A DNA stretch of 64,000 nt from Aquirhabdus parva (GTDB lineage Bacteria > Pseudomonadota > Gammaproteobacteria > Pseudomonadales > Moraxellaceae), in NCBI RefSeq assembly GCF_003351745.1, contig NZ_CP031222.1:2710207-2774206 (forward strand). Reading direction: 5' to 3'. Of this stretch, positions 35,905 to 44,890 are shown piece by piece; positions within the stretch are counted from its first letter, which is position 1, and each line of letters opens with the position of its first letter. Under the pieces are notes generated by a model. The model made no database searches. It saw nothing but the letters and a program-made list of their open reading frames with translations, and was not told the DNA's origin. Both the position numbers and the translations under genes were made by a program.

Positions 35905-36786
35905 TTATTTCTCAGATTTAAACAATGCGTCGAGTTTATCTTCGTAGGAGTAGTAATCCAGGAACTTGTACAGGTCGACACGCTTTTGCATCAGGTCGAG
36001 TACGTTGACTTGAGTCCCTTCTTTACGTACGGCTTCAAATACGGCCAGTGCCGCTTTCTGCATTGCGCGCGTGCCAGACAGCGGGTAAAGCACCATCGCG
36101 ATGTCTTGTTCGCGGAGTTGTTCAACCGTGTAGTACGGGGTATCGCCGAACTCGGTGATATTGGCAAGAACGGGAACTTTAACCGCGTCACAGACCTTTT
36201 TGTACATGGTGATGTCGGTCATCGCTTCTGCGAAGATCGCATCCGCACCCGCTTCAACGAATGCACAAGCACGGTCAATCACGCCTTGCAGACCTTCAGC
36301 TTGCAACGAATCAGTACGCGCCATGATGACGAAGTCAGAATCGGTTTTAGCATCAACTGCTGCTTTGACGCGGTCAACCATTTCACCTTTGGTGACGATT
36401 TCTTTATTTGGACGATGACCACAGCGTTTTTGCGCGACTTGGTCTTCAATATGCACAGCAGCGACCCCAGCGCGGATCATTTCTTTAACGGTACGGCCGA
36501 TGTTGAATGCACCGCCCCAACCCGTATCGATGTCCACAAGGAGTGGTGTATCGACCACGCTAGTGATACGGCGTGCGTCAATCAACACATCTTCAAGTGA
36601 AGTAATGCCCAAATCAGGCAAGCCATAGGAGTAGTTCGCAACGCCCGCACCGGATAAATAAATCGCTTTGTAGCCCACTTGAGTGGCCATCATGGCGGCA
36701 TAGGCATTGACCGTGCCCATGATTTGTAGTGGTTTTTCAGCCGCTAAGGCTTCCCGAAAACGTTTACCTGCACTGCTTGTAGACAT
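35905..36786 (-). CDS. prpB: 2-methylisocitrate lyase
   Basis: Splits 2-methylisocitrate into pyruvate and succinate, the last step of the cycle. The 293-residue protein has [17 protein letters not shown], the metal-binding [13 protein letters not shown], the catalytic loop [16 protein letters not shown] with the Lys-Arg-Cys-Gly-His signature, and [12 protein letters not shown]. The start ATG 36786 has GGAGTG six bases upstream; a TTG at 36804 is in frame but not needed. It is the first gene of the propionate region. No GntR-type or PrpR regulator gene lies next to it. Confidence 0.95.
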   Translation of the reverse strand: MSTSSAGKRFREALAAEKPLQIMGTVNAYAAMMATQVGYKAIYLSGAGVANYSYGLPDLGITSLEDVLIDARRITSVVDTPLLVDIDTGWGGAFNIGRTVKEMIRAGVAAVHIEDQVAQKRCGHRPNKEIVTKGEMVDRVKAAVDAKTDSDFVIMARTDSLQAEGLQGVIDRACAFVEAGADAIFAEAMTDITMYKKVCDAVKVPVLANITEFGDTPYYTVEQLREQDIAMVLYPLSGTRAMQKAALAVFEAVRKEGTQVNVLDLMQKRVDLYKFLDYYSYEDKLDALFKSEK

Positions 36787-36809
36787 CAAAAACACTCCTG
36801 ACAATTGAA

Positions 36810-36837
36810 TCCTAGCCTTATCTTGAGCACGCTAGGA
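36810..36837. promoter_or_regulatory. Inverted repeat upstream of prpB
   Basis: TCCTAGC (36810-36816) and GCTAGGA (36831-36837) are exact inverted repeats 14 bases apart, 24-51 bases before the prpB start. This could be an operator for the prp regulator. Confidence 0.4.
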
Positions 36838-36959
36838 TGAGATGAGCATATAAAATTTTGCCGATATTGTAGCGGATTCTTTACACAAGTTGAGTAATTC
36901 ACTCCATCACGCTAAAAAATTCTCAATATAGCGCCTTTATAACGCCCTCTAGAAACGCA

Positions 36960-36991
36960 AAAGCCCAATATGGAGAACCATATTGGGCTTT
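36960..36991. terminator. Strong hairpin between prpB region and small exported protein
   Basis: AAAGCCCAATATGG (36960-36973), loop AGAA, CCATATTGGGCTTT (36978-36991): a perfect 14-bp stem, 18 bases after the stop of the minus-strand gene at 37010. The T-run on the minus strand is short but present. Confidence 0.8.
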
Positions 36992-37009
36992 GATATTGCT
37001 GATAAATCA

Positions 37010-37330
37010 TTAAGGCAATTTGACAATGCCATAACCTGCGCCACTACGCTGATAGTAGTGTTTATTGGCAAAATAATAGGTTTGGTGATGGGATTTCACA
37101 ATCCGGTAGCGATGCGGTAAGGTCTTAATCCATCCTTTGGTCGATGGTGGGGTCACCGCGGCTTTAGGATGAGCTTGATGCCATTTTGCGTCATGGACGG
37201 ATTCAGCACGATACTTGCTGCTGGGTTGCTGTGGAATCGCTTGTGCAACCTGTAACGACCCAGCCCATAGCCCAAGCACCACGAGTGTGCCCAGACCTGC
37301 TTTCAACGTGATTGGATTTGAAGTACTCAC
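37010..37330 (-). CDS. Small exported protein with Tyr-rich C-terminus
   Basis: A 106-residue exported protein. The signal peptide ends near VAQA (residue 31). The mature end, KSHHQTYYFANKHYYQRSG followed by YGIVKLP, resembles the repeat seen in DUF6515-type secreted proteins (Tyr-Tyr-x-Asn-x-x-Tyr-Tyr), but the match is loose. The start is GTG 37330 with GGGGA upstream. It follows the EF-hand gene on the same strand with a perfect palindrome between them. Confidence 0.65.
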   Translation of the reverse strand: MSTSNPITLKAGLGTLVVLGLWAGSLQVAQAIPQQPSSKYRAESVHDAKWHQAHPKAAVTPPSTKGWIKTLPHRYRIVKSHHQTYYFANKHYYQRSGAGYGIVKLP

Positions 37331-37351
37331 ACCTTCCCCTTTTTCATAACA

Positions 37352-37376
37352 CCATCAAGTATTTAATACTTGATGG
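37352..37376. repeat. Palindrome between EF-hand gene and small exported protein
   Basis: CCATCAAGTATT and its complement AATACTTGATGG form a near-perfect 25-bp palindrome at 37352-37376, just after the EF-hand stop codon. It has no T-run; it could be a weak terminator or an operator for the next gene. Confidence 0.6.
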
Positions 37377-37384
37377 ATGACGTT

Positions 37385-38404
37385 TTATGACGATGTTTTG
37401 GCATGCTGATTCTTGAAAAAAGCATGGAGCTCATCTTGACTAATCTGACCGTTATGATCTGTATCAATTTCATTAAAGTGTTGTGCGATTTTTGGAGCAT
37501 TTGCTTGAGCTTCGCTCAAGCTAATCTGACCATCGCCATTGGTATCAATTTTCTTGAACCAATCGCCACGATCACGCCATGGGCCGCGATCATCACCGCC
37601 ATGATGATGCTCATGACCAAACAAACGACCCCATAAATGATGCCAAAAACCACCATGATGAGGCTTGAACGCCAGCCATTCTGCCAAGGTCAACTGGCCA
37701 TCATGATTGGTATCCGCCTTTTTAAAGGCTTCGGTACGCATCTCGATGCGCTTGGCATCCCATTTTGCTTTCTGAGCCTCATGGTAAGCCTTCAGTTCAT
37801 CCTGACTAATCAAGCCATTATGATCAGTATCGATCTCATTAAAGTGCTTGGCAATAAATGGGGCATTCGATTGCGCTTCAGCAAGACTAATCTGATTGTC
37901 ATGATTAGCATCTACTTTTTGCAGCCATTCTGCAAGATGTTTAGCACCGCGATCCGCTTCTGGAGGTGGTGGTGGTTGATCCCCAGCATGTTCTGGGCGC
38001 TCATCGGGGCGACCTTGATCTGGACCTCCACGATGCCCCTCAAAACGATGCTCAGGACGTGGCGGTTTAAACGCTAACCACTCTTGCAAACTTACCGTAC
38101 CATCTTTATTGGTATCAGCGAGATTAAAAAGTTCGGTACGACGCTGAGTGCGCTGTTGCTCACGTTCGGCTTTATGCTGTTCGTGCCACGCTTTACGCTG
38201 TTCAGAGGTCAATTCTGGTTTAGCAGCCGGAGCAACACTGGCTGATGCTGTGGCTACAGCGGCACTTGCCGCACTATCATCGGCCCAACTCGCCATGGAC
38301 AATCCACCACAACCGATCACGACTGCCGCGATCAGAGAGTGCTTAAAACTCGGCTGTTTGCTGAGCTGTTTTTTTGACAATTGCTTCGAAATAAATGTAC
38401 TCAT
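37385..38404 (-). CDS. Exported six-EF-hand protein
   Basis: A 339-residue protein starting at ATG 38404. Lys-rich residues 1-22 and a hydrophobic stretch to about 41 (ASWA) form a signal peptide. Six canonical calcium loops are visible at residues 97-108, 165-176, 192-203, 231-242, 287-298 and 314-325, each starting with Asp and ending with Glu. Hands 1-3 and 4-6 are copies of one unit: hands 1 and 4 are followed by EWLAFKP, and hands 2-3 and 5-6 share HFNEIDTDHNG. Linkers are Pro-rich in the first unit and His-rich in the second. It lies 175 bases after baeR on the same strand. A periplasmic calcium-binding role is inferred. Confidence 0.88.
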   Translation of the reverse strand: MSTFISKQLSKKQLSKQPSFKHSLIAAVVIGCGGLSMASWADDSAASAAVATASASVAPAAKPELTSEQRKAWHEQHKAEREQQRTQRRTELFNLADTNKDGTVSLQEWLAFKPPRPEHRFEGHRGGPDQGRPDERPEHAGDQPPPPPEADRGAKHLAEWLQKVDANHDNQISLAEAQSNAPFIAKHFNEIDTDHNGLISQDELKAYHEAQKAKWDAKRIEMRTEAFKKADTNHDGQLTLAEWLAFKPHHGGFWHHLWGRLFGHEHHHGGDDRGPWRDRGDWFKKIDTNGDGQISLSEAQANAPKIAQHFNEIDTDHNGQISQDELHAFFKNQHAKTSS

Positions 38405-38579
38405 TTGATGACTCCGATTTGTCGGTACGGCTAATTGCCGCTTTTTGTGGACAAGACCAAAGTAACGTTCAAATGTCGGTACAATTTGCAGGAAATGAGG
38501 AGAAAACAAGGAGCTATATGCCTTTGCGTGACTTATACACGCTTTAGGTACATCACCTATTTTCTCCGCTTTTTTTATC

Positions 38580-39287
38580 CTACAGCTCCAGTTTATAGCC
38601 CACGCCATAAATCGAACGGATCACATCTTCAGGGGCAACCACGGCCATTTTCTTTCTTAAGTTTTTGATATGACTATCAATAGTGCGATCCGTAATGATG
38701 CGCTGATCATCATAGACATGATTGATCAACTGATCGCGTTGAAACACGCGCCCCGGAGCATCGGCCAAGGTCTTCAGCAAACGAAACTCAGCCGGGGTAA
38801 GCTCTAACAATTGATCGTGATAACGCGCTTCAAAACGTGCCTCATCCAGCTGTAATTGCGGAAAATGAGTCAATCCAGTGGTTTTGATACCCTGATCGCC
38901 ATGCGGAATACGACGTAAAATCGCCTTGACGCGCGCCATCACTTCACGCGGGCTAAATGGCTTGCAGATATAATCATCGGCACCAATCTCAAGCCCGATC
39001 AAGCGGTCGATCTCTTCAACCCGTGCTGTAATCATGATGATTGGTACTTGGCTGATCCGGCGCAAGTCCTTGCAGACATCTAGACCATCACGTCCGGGCA
39101 GCATCAAATCCAGCAAGACCAGATCGGGTTGATCTGCTTTGGCATGTTCGCTGTAAAATTTCGCAACGTCACGACCGTCAGAAATCCAATGCGTCGCATA
39201 ATCATTGGCGGTTAGGTAGTCGATCAGTACTTGTGCCAGTTTCGGCTCGTCTTCAACCACGAGCACTAAGGCTTTCTTCTCAGTCAT
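38580..39287 (-). CDS. baeR: Response regulator BaeR
   Basis: OmpR-family regulator of envelope stress and efflux genes; in Acinetobacter BaeSR affects multidrug efflux. The receiver domain has the acidic pair VVEDEPKL, phosphoryl Asp in LVLLDLMLPGRDG and Lys in ICKPFSPREV; the winged-helix domain has LTPAEFRLLKTLADAPG and TDRTIDSHIKNLRKK. IGADDYICKPFSPREVMARV closely follows E. coli BaeR. I start at ATG 39287; a GTG one codon upstream is possible. It overlaps the end of baeS by eight bases. Confidence 0.9.
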   Translation of the reverse strand: MTEKKALVLVVEDEPKLAQVLIDYLTANDYATHWISDGRDVAKFYSEHAKADQPDLVLLDLMLPGRDGLDVCKDLRRISQVPIIMITARVEEIDRLIGLEIGADDYICKPFSPREVMARVKAILRRIPHGDQGIKTTGLTHFPQLQLDEARFEARYHDQLLELTPAEFRLLKTLADAPGRVFQRDQLINHVYDDQRIITDRTIDSHIKNLRKKMAVVAPEDVIRSIYGVGYKLEL

Positions 39288-40842
39288 CACTCTTTCCTTC
39301 TAAAGCTGGGTTCTCGTTAGGCAGTACAATATCAATCCAAATGCCTCCGAGCGGTGAATGTTTGGCTTGGATCGTGCCCCCATGCGCCTCAACAATCGTC
39401 TGGCAAAGCGGTAAACCTAAACCTGCGCCGCCCGTAGCCCGATTACGCGAGCTTTCCACTCGATAAAGACGCTCAAACAGTTGTGGCAACTCTTCGTCAG
39501 ACACCCCCGGAGCTGAGTCTTGCAAACTGATGTGGACACCATGATCGGTACGCCGCACGGTAAATTTGACTTGTCCATTGGGGTCGGTATAACGCAGTGT
39601 ATTTTCAAATAAGTTCTTAAATAACTGGGTTAATCGACGCTCATCGCCATACAGAAGCACAGGCTGATCAGGCTGTAGCACATATAAGGTTAATTGCTTC
39701 TGCTTGAATCGCTCTTGAAAAAGCGAAATCACATGATGCAAGCACGCATTAATGTCCATCTCTTGCATTTGATAACGTAAACCGCCGACATCTGAAAGCG
39801 ATAACTGATAAAGGTCATCAACGAGCTGACTTAAGGCTTGGGTCTCGGATAATAATGAGCTCATCGCGGCAACATCGGGCTTTCTTATTCCATCCTGAAT
39901 GGCTTCCAGCTCGCCTTTGAGGATGGCCAGCGGCGTTCGCAGTTCATGAGAAATATCCGCTACAAAATCGCGGCGCATTTTTTCATTGCGCTCAAGCGTT
40001 GCCGCCAGATGATTAAAGTCTTTTGCGAGCTGCCCCAACTCATCTTGCTGGTCCACATGGGTACGGGTCTCGTAACGACCTGCAATCAACTGCTGAGTTG
40101 CATCGGCCAAGCGGCGAACCGGTGCAAGAAACAGCCGAGCGAGCATCAATGCAGCGATGATCGCAACAATTGCTGCACCGAGCATAATCAGTAAACTCGA
40201 CTTACGTTGCTGAGCCAAAAACTTCTGTTCAGCAGGCATTGCTCGTCTTTCACGCGGAGAAACTGCAAGCCAGCCTACGGGATTAGAATGAAAGAGGATA
40301 GGATAACGATGCGAGGCTTGAGAGAGATCGGTCTTACCCGCGATCACAACGCCTTTCTCATCGAGTAAACTCCAATGGGCAAAACGTCTGGAGCGATAAT
40401 CCGAATTTGGTTGTGGACGTTTAAACTCTGCGGGATGTTGTACGCCCTCAGGAGATTTCTTCGGCTCGGCTTTAGCAGCCGCTGCATCATGGATATCCTG
40501 AAGTGTTTTTTTCTCAGACTCACTTACCAGACCTTTGAGCTGGTCACCAAAGGAAGGATCCATGGGTTGCCTGTTATTCAGCCCTCGCCAGATGCCGTCA
40601 GAACGCAGAATATCCCGCCATAGTTCGGGCTTATTACGAATAAAATCCCAACTGCCTTTATCATCATAAAGATCAGCAAGCGTCACCGACATCGCTTGTG
40701 CACGCTGATCATCCTGCTGTTCATTAAAGGCATTAAAACTATGACGCAGACTCCACGTCATGGCCCCACCCATTGCAAAAATGACCAGCGCACTAATGCC
40801 CAGAATGGCTATAAACAACTTGGTGGTGATGGCTATCCGCAT
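39280..40842 (-). CDS. baeS: Sensor histidine kinase BaeS
   Basis: Inner membrane sensor of the BaeSR pair. The 520-residue protein has a membrane helix near 10-32, a periplasmic domain to about 210, a second helix near 213-235, a HAMP linker, the H-box FVADISHELRTPLAIL with the phosphorylated His near 303, an N-box LFKNLFENTLRYT and G-boxes ATGGAGLGLPLC. The periplasmic part contains a Lys/Pro-rich stretch (about 125-150). The start ATG 40842 has AGGG upstream. The BaeS label rests on the partner and on similarity of the N-terminal region. Confidence 0.88.
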   Translation of the reverse strand: MRIAITTKLFIAILGISALVIFAMGGAMTWSLRHSFNAFNEQQDDQRAQAMSVTLADLYDDKGSWDFIRNKPELWRDILRSDGIWRGLNNRQPMDPSFGDQLKGLVSESEKKTLQDIHDAAAAKAEPKKSPEGVQHPAEFKRPQPNSDYRSRRFAHWSLLDEKGVVIAGKTDLSQASHRYPILFHSNPVGWLAVSPRERRAMPAEQKFLAQQRKSSLLIMLGAAIVAIIAALMLARLFLAPVRRLADATQQLIAGRYETRTHVDQQDELGQLAKDFNHLAATLERNEKMRRDFVADISHELRTPLAILKGELEAIQDGIRKPDVAAMSSLLSETQALSQLVDDLYQLSLSDVGGLRYQMQEMDINACLHHVISLFQERFKQKQLTLYVLQPDQPVLLYGDERRLTQLFKNLFENTLRYTDPNGQVKFTVRRTDHGVHISLQDSAPGVSDEELPQLFERLYRVESSRNRATGGAGLGLPLCQTIVEAHGGTIQAKHSPLGGIWIDIVLPNENPALEGKSDD

Positions 40843-41011
40843 GATAACCCTACCCGTAATTCCTTGATCATTGTACTCACGTCATTCAATTTTAAGGCTT
40901 TGAAGCATAGTATGCGAGGCAAATCCTGCATTCAAGTTGTGCGATGTATCCTTGTCAGCATAGACTAGGGTCTTTCGTGACATGAATTTTAAAAATAAAG
41001 GCAGGGAACCT

Positions 41012-41497
41012 ATGATCATCAAACGCCTCGATCCAGACGCTGATGAAGCACAAATGATTATCACGCAGTCTGATGCCTATATGGCCAGCCTCTACCCCAG
41101 CGAGAGTAATCATCTGGCCAGTACCCATGCGCTTAAACAATCCAATGTACTGTTCCTCGGCGCTTATGTTCTAAACCCTGCTCAAGAAGAGAAACTCGCA
41201 GGATGCGGCGCAGTACGAATCCGCATGGATGATGGACACTATGGGGAAATTAAACGTCTGTTTGTCTTTGAGGAATACCGTGGTCTTGGGATTTCAAAAG
41301 AAATCATGTGTGCCCTTGAGTCCTCCCTGATTGATCAGGAAATCTGGATTGCCCGCTTAGAAACGGGGGTCAAACAGCCCGAAGCCATCGCACTTTATCA
41401 GAAAATCGGTTATATAGAGCGAGGTCCATTTGCGAGCTATCTACCTGACCCCCTGAGCTTATTTATGGAAAAAACGCTATCGCCCCATGCGCTATAG
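41012..41497 (+). CDS. GNAT-family N-acetyltransferase
   Basis: A 161-residue acetyltransferase. The acetyl-CoA loop is EYRGLGISKEIM, after strand EIKRLFVFE, and the C-terminal LYQKIGYIERGPFASYLPDPLSLFM matches a common GNAT ending (Tyr-Leu-Pro-Asp). The substrate is unknown. I prefer ATG 41012, preceded by AGGGA, over ATG 40982, which would add ten residues but lacks a ribosome site. It is divergent from baeS and 122 bases before creB. Confidence 0.85.
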   Translation: MIIKRLDPDADEAQMIITQSDAYMASLYPSESNHLASTHALKQSNVLFLGAYVLNPAQEEKLAGCGAVRIRMDDGHYGEIKRLFVFEEYRGLGISKEIMCALESSLIDQEIWIARLETGVKQPEAIALYQKIGYIERGPFASYLPDPLSLFMEKTLSPHAL

Positions 41498-41619
41498 ACC
41501 GTTCCATACGATACGTTTCGAGATAGGCCATCGAAACTTCACCTAAAATCCATAATCGATACTGGACATCAGTTGCGATTCATTCCAATAATGCATGATC
41601 ATTTCTGACCTGACTGGCT

Positions 41620-42375
41620 ATGTCTTCGATCACTCCTCCCGCAACGACTAAAAGAATCCTGTTGGTTGAAGATGACCCAGCCATTGCTGAACCACTCATT
41701 TATGCGCTGCAACGCGAAGGCTGGTTGGTCAATTGGGTCACGCTTGCCGCACAGGCCTTAGATCGACAAGCAGCGACACCACACGACTTTATGATTCTGG
41801 ATGTCGGACTTCCTGATATGGATGGCTTTGATCTATGCCGTGCCATCCGGAAACAGTGGAGCACTCCGCTGCTCTTCCTCACCGCACGCAGTGAGGAAAT
41901 CGAACGTATCATTGGTCTTGAGATTGGCGCCGATGATTACTGTGCAAAACCCTTTAGCCCGCGTGAAATTATCTCCCGTATTAAGGTCATCTGGCGACGG
42001 ATGCAGAGTCCAGAGGTCGCACCTAGCCAGATGACCTCAAGTCCAGAACCTGTGCCGGACATAGAGCAACTGATTGCTTGGGGACCCTGGCACTTGAATC
42101 TGCTGACCTTTCATGTGCTTTATCACGCGCAGCCCTTGAGCCTAACCCGCTATGAACTCCGCTTACTGGAAGTGTTGTTGAGACACCCTGAGCGCGTCTG
42201 GAGCCGTAACCAGCTGATGCAAGCGGCATGGGAGCACCCGGATCATAGTTTAGAGCGCACCATCGACAGCCATATAAAAACTTTGCGTCAGAAGCTACGT
42301 GCGATTGATCCCATCGACCCAATTCAGACCCATCGGGGATTGGGTTATAGCTTAAGTCGTTCATCAGCAGATTAA
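41620..42375 (+). CDS. creB: Response regulator CreB-like
   Basis: OmpR-family regulator, 251 residues. The receiver has LLVEDDPAIAEPL, phosphoryl Asp in FMILDVGLPDMDGF and Lys in YCAKPFSPREII; the DNA-binding domain has LTRYELRLLEVLLRHPERVWSR and TIDSHIKTLRQKL. Together with the partner kinase it matches CreB of the CreBC system, which in other bacteria responds to carbon source and influences beta-lactamase and other genes. A linker of about 20 residues between the domains is rich in Pro and Ser. The ribosome site at ATG 41620 is weak. creA and creD are not adjacent. Confidence 0.85.
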   Translation: MSSITPPATTKRILLVEDDPAIAEPLIYALQREGWLVNWVTLAAQALDRQAATPHDFMILDVGLPDMDGFDLCRAIRKQWSTPLLFLTARSEEIERIIGLEIGADDYCAKPFSPREIISRIKVIWRRMQSPEVAPSQMTSSPEPVPDIEQLIAWGPWHLNLLTFHVLYHAQPLSLTRYELRLLEVLLRHPERVWSRNQLMQAAWEHPDHSLERTIDSHIKTLRQKLRAIDPIDPIQTHRGLGYSLSRSSAD

Positions 42376-42418
42376 CGATGCTTGTCTATAATCGCAGGAC
42401 GCGCAGCGGAGTACACCC

Positions 42419-43912
42419 ATGTCGATCTTTTTAAGAATCTGGCTGGCTTTTGCCATCGTGCTGTTGGTCGGTAGTTACTTTACTTTAAGCGCCATGCAAA
42501 ACCAAATTAAGCCAAGTGTGCGACAGGTTGTTGAAGAAATACTCGCTGACAATGCCAATATCATCGCCACGTTGATTGCAACTGACGTCGCTAACGGTCA
42601 AGTCCAGACCCCTGAATTTCAGCAAAAGATGCAGCAAATTCTGAGTCGCAAACTGGACGCCAAAATCTGGAATCAACAAAAAGATAACATCAGCCAGCAG
42701 CTTTATATCACCGATAGCAAAGGCGTGGTGCTCTACGACTCGCAAGGTCTTGCCGTGGGCCATGATTATTCCCGCTGGAATGATGTCTATCTGACGCTGC
42801 GCGGTCACTATGGTGTGCGCTCAACGCGTACTAACCCCAATGATGCCAGTACCTCTACCATGTATGTTGCCGCACCGATCCTCTGGCAAGGACAACTCAT
42901 CGGTGTGCTTTCACTGGCAAAACCCGGAATATCAGTACAACCCTATATCGACCGTGCACAACATGAAATGATGTTTAGGGCGGTGTGGATTGTACTGTTG
43001 TCCTTGATTGTCAGTGGCGGTGTGGCATGGTGGCTGCGACATGGTATTGAACAAGTACGACGCTATGCCTTGGCGTTTACACCCAGATCTGCCACTGAGT
43101 CGCATTCACAAGATTCTGGCTATGCGCCCAGTAAGCCTGCTAAACCATTACGCTTTTGGATTGCCCGTGAGCTCAACGATCTGACCAAAACCATTGATGA
43201 CATGCGCGAGGCTCTGGCAGGTAAGGCCTATGTCGAAAACTATGTCCATACCCTCACCCATGAGCTCAAAAGTCCGCTGACCGCAATCGCCGCCAGCGCC
43301 GAACTCTTGCAAGATGATTTACCGACTACGGATCGTCTGCGTTTTGCCAAGAACATTCATGAACAGACCGAGCGCCTGCAACTGCTGATCGAGCGCCTAC
43401 TTTTACTCACCCGATTAGAGAAACAGCAGGATCATCTGGAACAACCTCTTGATCGACAACCAGTCTTACTCATCGAGCAGTTTAAGCAATTGCTGCATGA
43501 GCGCAGCGCCCTGATCGAAACACGGCAATTGCAGATCACGCAGGATATTCCCAATAACACCACGCTCAATGCCGAGCCTTTCTGGTTAGGTCAGGCCTTG
43601 GGTAATCTTTTGGATAATGCCATTGATTTCACGCCGCAGGGTGGTCGCATTCTGATCAGTGCCGGCCTTGCCACAGATCAGGAGCATAGCCTACGGATTC
43701 AAATCCAGAATGATGGTCAAGCGATTCCCGACTATGCGTTGCCACAAGTCTTTGATCGTTACTTCTCATTGCCTAGGCCCGGCAGTGGACGTAAAAGTAC
43801 GGGAATCGGTCTAACGCTGGTGCGTGAGGTGATGGCGCTGCATCAAGGCTATGCGCAGATTGAGAATATTGCGAACGGCGTATTGGTCAGTCTGTACTTT
43901 AAACAAACTTAG
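42419..43912 (+). CDS. creC: Sensor histidine kinase CreC
   Basis: The 497-residue kinase partner of CreB. It has a helix at about 5-24, a sensor domain with DYSRWNDVYLTLRGHYGVRSTR and MYVAAPILWQGQLIGVLSLAKP typical of CreC, a second helix near 186-205, the H-box YVHTLTHELKSPLTAIAAS with His near 281, an N-box ALGNLLDNAIDFTPQGG and a G-box KSTGIGLTLVREV. The sensor region match is the strongest reason for the name. The start ATG 42419 follows creB by 43 bases. Confidence 0.9.
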   Translation: MSIFLRIWLAFAIVLLVGSYFTLSAMQNQIKPSVRQVVEEILADNANIIATLIATDVANGQVQTPEFQQKMQQILSRKLDAKIWNQQKDNISQQLYITDSKGVVLYDSQGLAVGHDYSRWNDVYLTLRGHYGVRSTRTNPNDASTSTMYVAAPILWQGQLIGVLSLAKPGISVQPYIDRAQHEMMFRAVWIVLLSLIVSGGVAWWLRHGIEQVRRYALAFTPRSATESHSQDSGYAPSKPAKPLRFWIARELNDLTKTIDDMREALAGKAYVENYVHTLTHELKSPLTAIAASAELLQDDLPTTDRLRFAKNIHEQTERLQLLIERLLLLTRLEKQQDHLEQPLDRQPVLLIEQFKQLLHERSALIETRQLQITQDIPNNTTLNAEPFWLGQALGNLLDNAIDFTPQGGRILISAGLATDQEHSLRIQIQNDGQAIPDYALPQVFDRYFSLPRPGSGRKSTGIGLTLVREVMALHQGYAQIENIANGVLVSLYFKQT

Positions 43913-43970
43913 GGAATAGCGTAGAGGCGTTGATTTTTATGAGAGTTCAACACCTCTAAACATTTGCAAT

Positions 43971-44774
43971 CTACCAGTAATTCTCAACCGCGATATTGCC
44001 TACCCCACGACGATTCATGGTCAAGCCACGGGCTTTTAAGGCATTGCGCGTATCGTCCACCATTTGCGGATTGCCGCATAACATCACATGACTACTCTCG
44101 GGACGGAGTTCTACCCCAGCGGCCTCTTCCAATCGACCTGATGCAATCAATGTTGGCAATCGCTGGTGCAGTGGATAGTTAGAATCACGCGTCACAATGG
44201 GCAGGAATTGAAAACTGGCACCACCTTCATCACGGAATAGCTCGGGGAGCGCATTGATCTCGGTGACATACGCCAGTTCTTCCAACGTACGGACACTGTA
44301 GGCCAAAACAATATGCCGATAGCTCTGCCAGACTGTAAAGTCTTGCAAGATCGATAGAAATGGCGCAAGCCCTGTTCCGGTTGCCAGCAGCCAGAGGTCT
44401 TGTGGCAAAGGCTCCTGATAGCGTGCAAGCGTCAGATACCCGTAAGGGATACGTTCAAGCAGTAATTGATCACCGGCCTTTAAAAACTGCAACTTTGAGG
44501 TGAATGCACCATCCGCCACCACAATGGAGAAAAACTCCAGCTCTTCGGCAAAGGGCGATGACACCACAGAATAGGCACGGACTATCGGTGCTGCATCTGG
44601 GACTTCAATGCCAATGCGAGCAAACTGTCCGGCGTCAAAACGAAAATGGGCAGGACGCGTCATAACAAAGCTAAATAGAGTTGGGCTCCAACGACGTACG
44701 CTCAGGACGGTTTCTCTGGTGTATTTCTCGCTCAGGGCATCCACCACAGGCGCACTTACTCCCTCATCACTCAC
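43971..44774 (-). CDS. fpr: Ferredoxin--NADP(+) reductase
   Basis: FAD enzyme that moves electrons between NADPH and ferredoxin or flavodoxin, used in iron-sulfur and oxidative stress physiology. The 267-residue protein has the FAD motif VRAYSVVSSP, the phosphate-binding GDQLLLERIPYGYLTL region, the NADP motif LLATGTGLAPFLSIL and a C-terminal VENYW with the terminal aromatic. The start is GTG 44774 with GGGGAG eight bases upstream. It is divergent from a LysR gene resembling FinR, as in Pseudomonas where FinR activates fpr. Confidence 0.93.
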   Translation of the reverse strand: MSDEGVSAPVVDALSEKYTRETVLSVRRWSPTLFSFVMTRPAHFRFDAGQFARIGIEVPDAAPIVRAYSVVSSPFAEELEFFSIVVADGAFTSKLQFLKAGDQLLLERIPYGYLTLARYQEPLPQDLWLLATGTGLAPFLSILQDFTVWQSYRHIVLAYSVRTLEELAYVTEINALPELFRDEGGASFQFLPIVTRDSNYPLHQRLPTLIASGRLEEAAGVELRPESSHVMLCGNPQMVDDTRNALKARGLTMNRRGVGNIAVENYW

Positions 44775-44796
44775 GCAAATATCTCCCCAACGGACT

Positions 44797-44814
44797 TTAA
44801 CTGACTTAACTGAC
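44797..44814. repeat. Tandem 9-bp repeat in the fpr/LysR promoter region
   Basis: TTAACTGAC occurs twice head to tail (44797-44805, 44806-44814), in the 116-base divergent gap, about 23-40 bases before the fpr start codon. It may belong to the regulator binding region or to the fpr leader. Confidence 0.5.
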
Positions 44815-44890
44815 TGGGCCTATCTCACCTGCCAACATGGTAGCATGTCGCTTGCTTAAAGTGATTCATCAACTTGATTGAGATTGATCC

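Noticed and set aside
35400-35921. Plus-strand 173-codon frame opposite prpC
   Set aside because: Antisense to prpC with no ribosome site and no family; a shadow.
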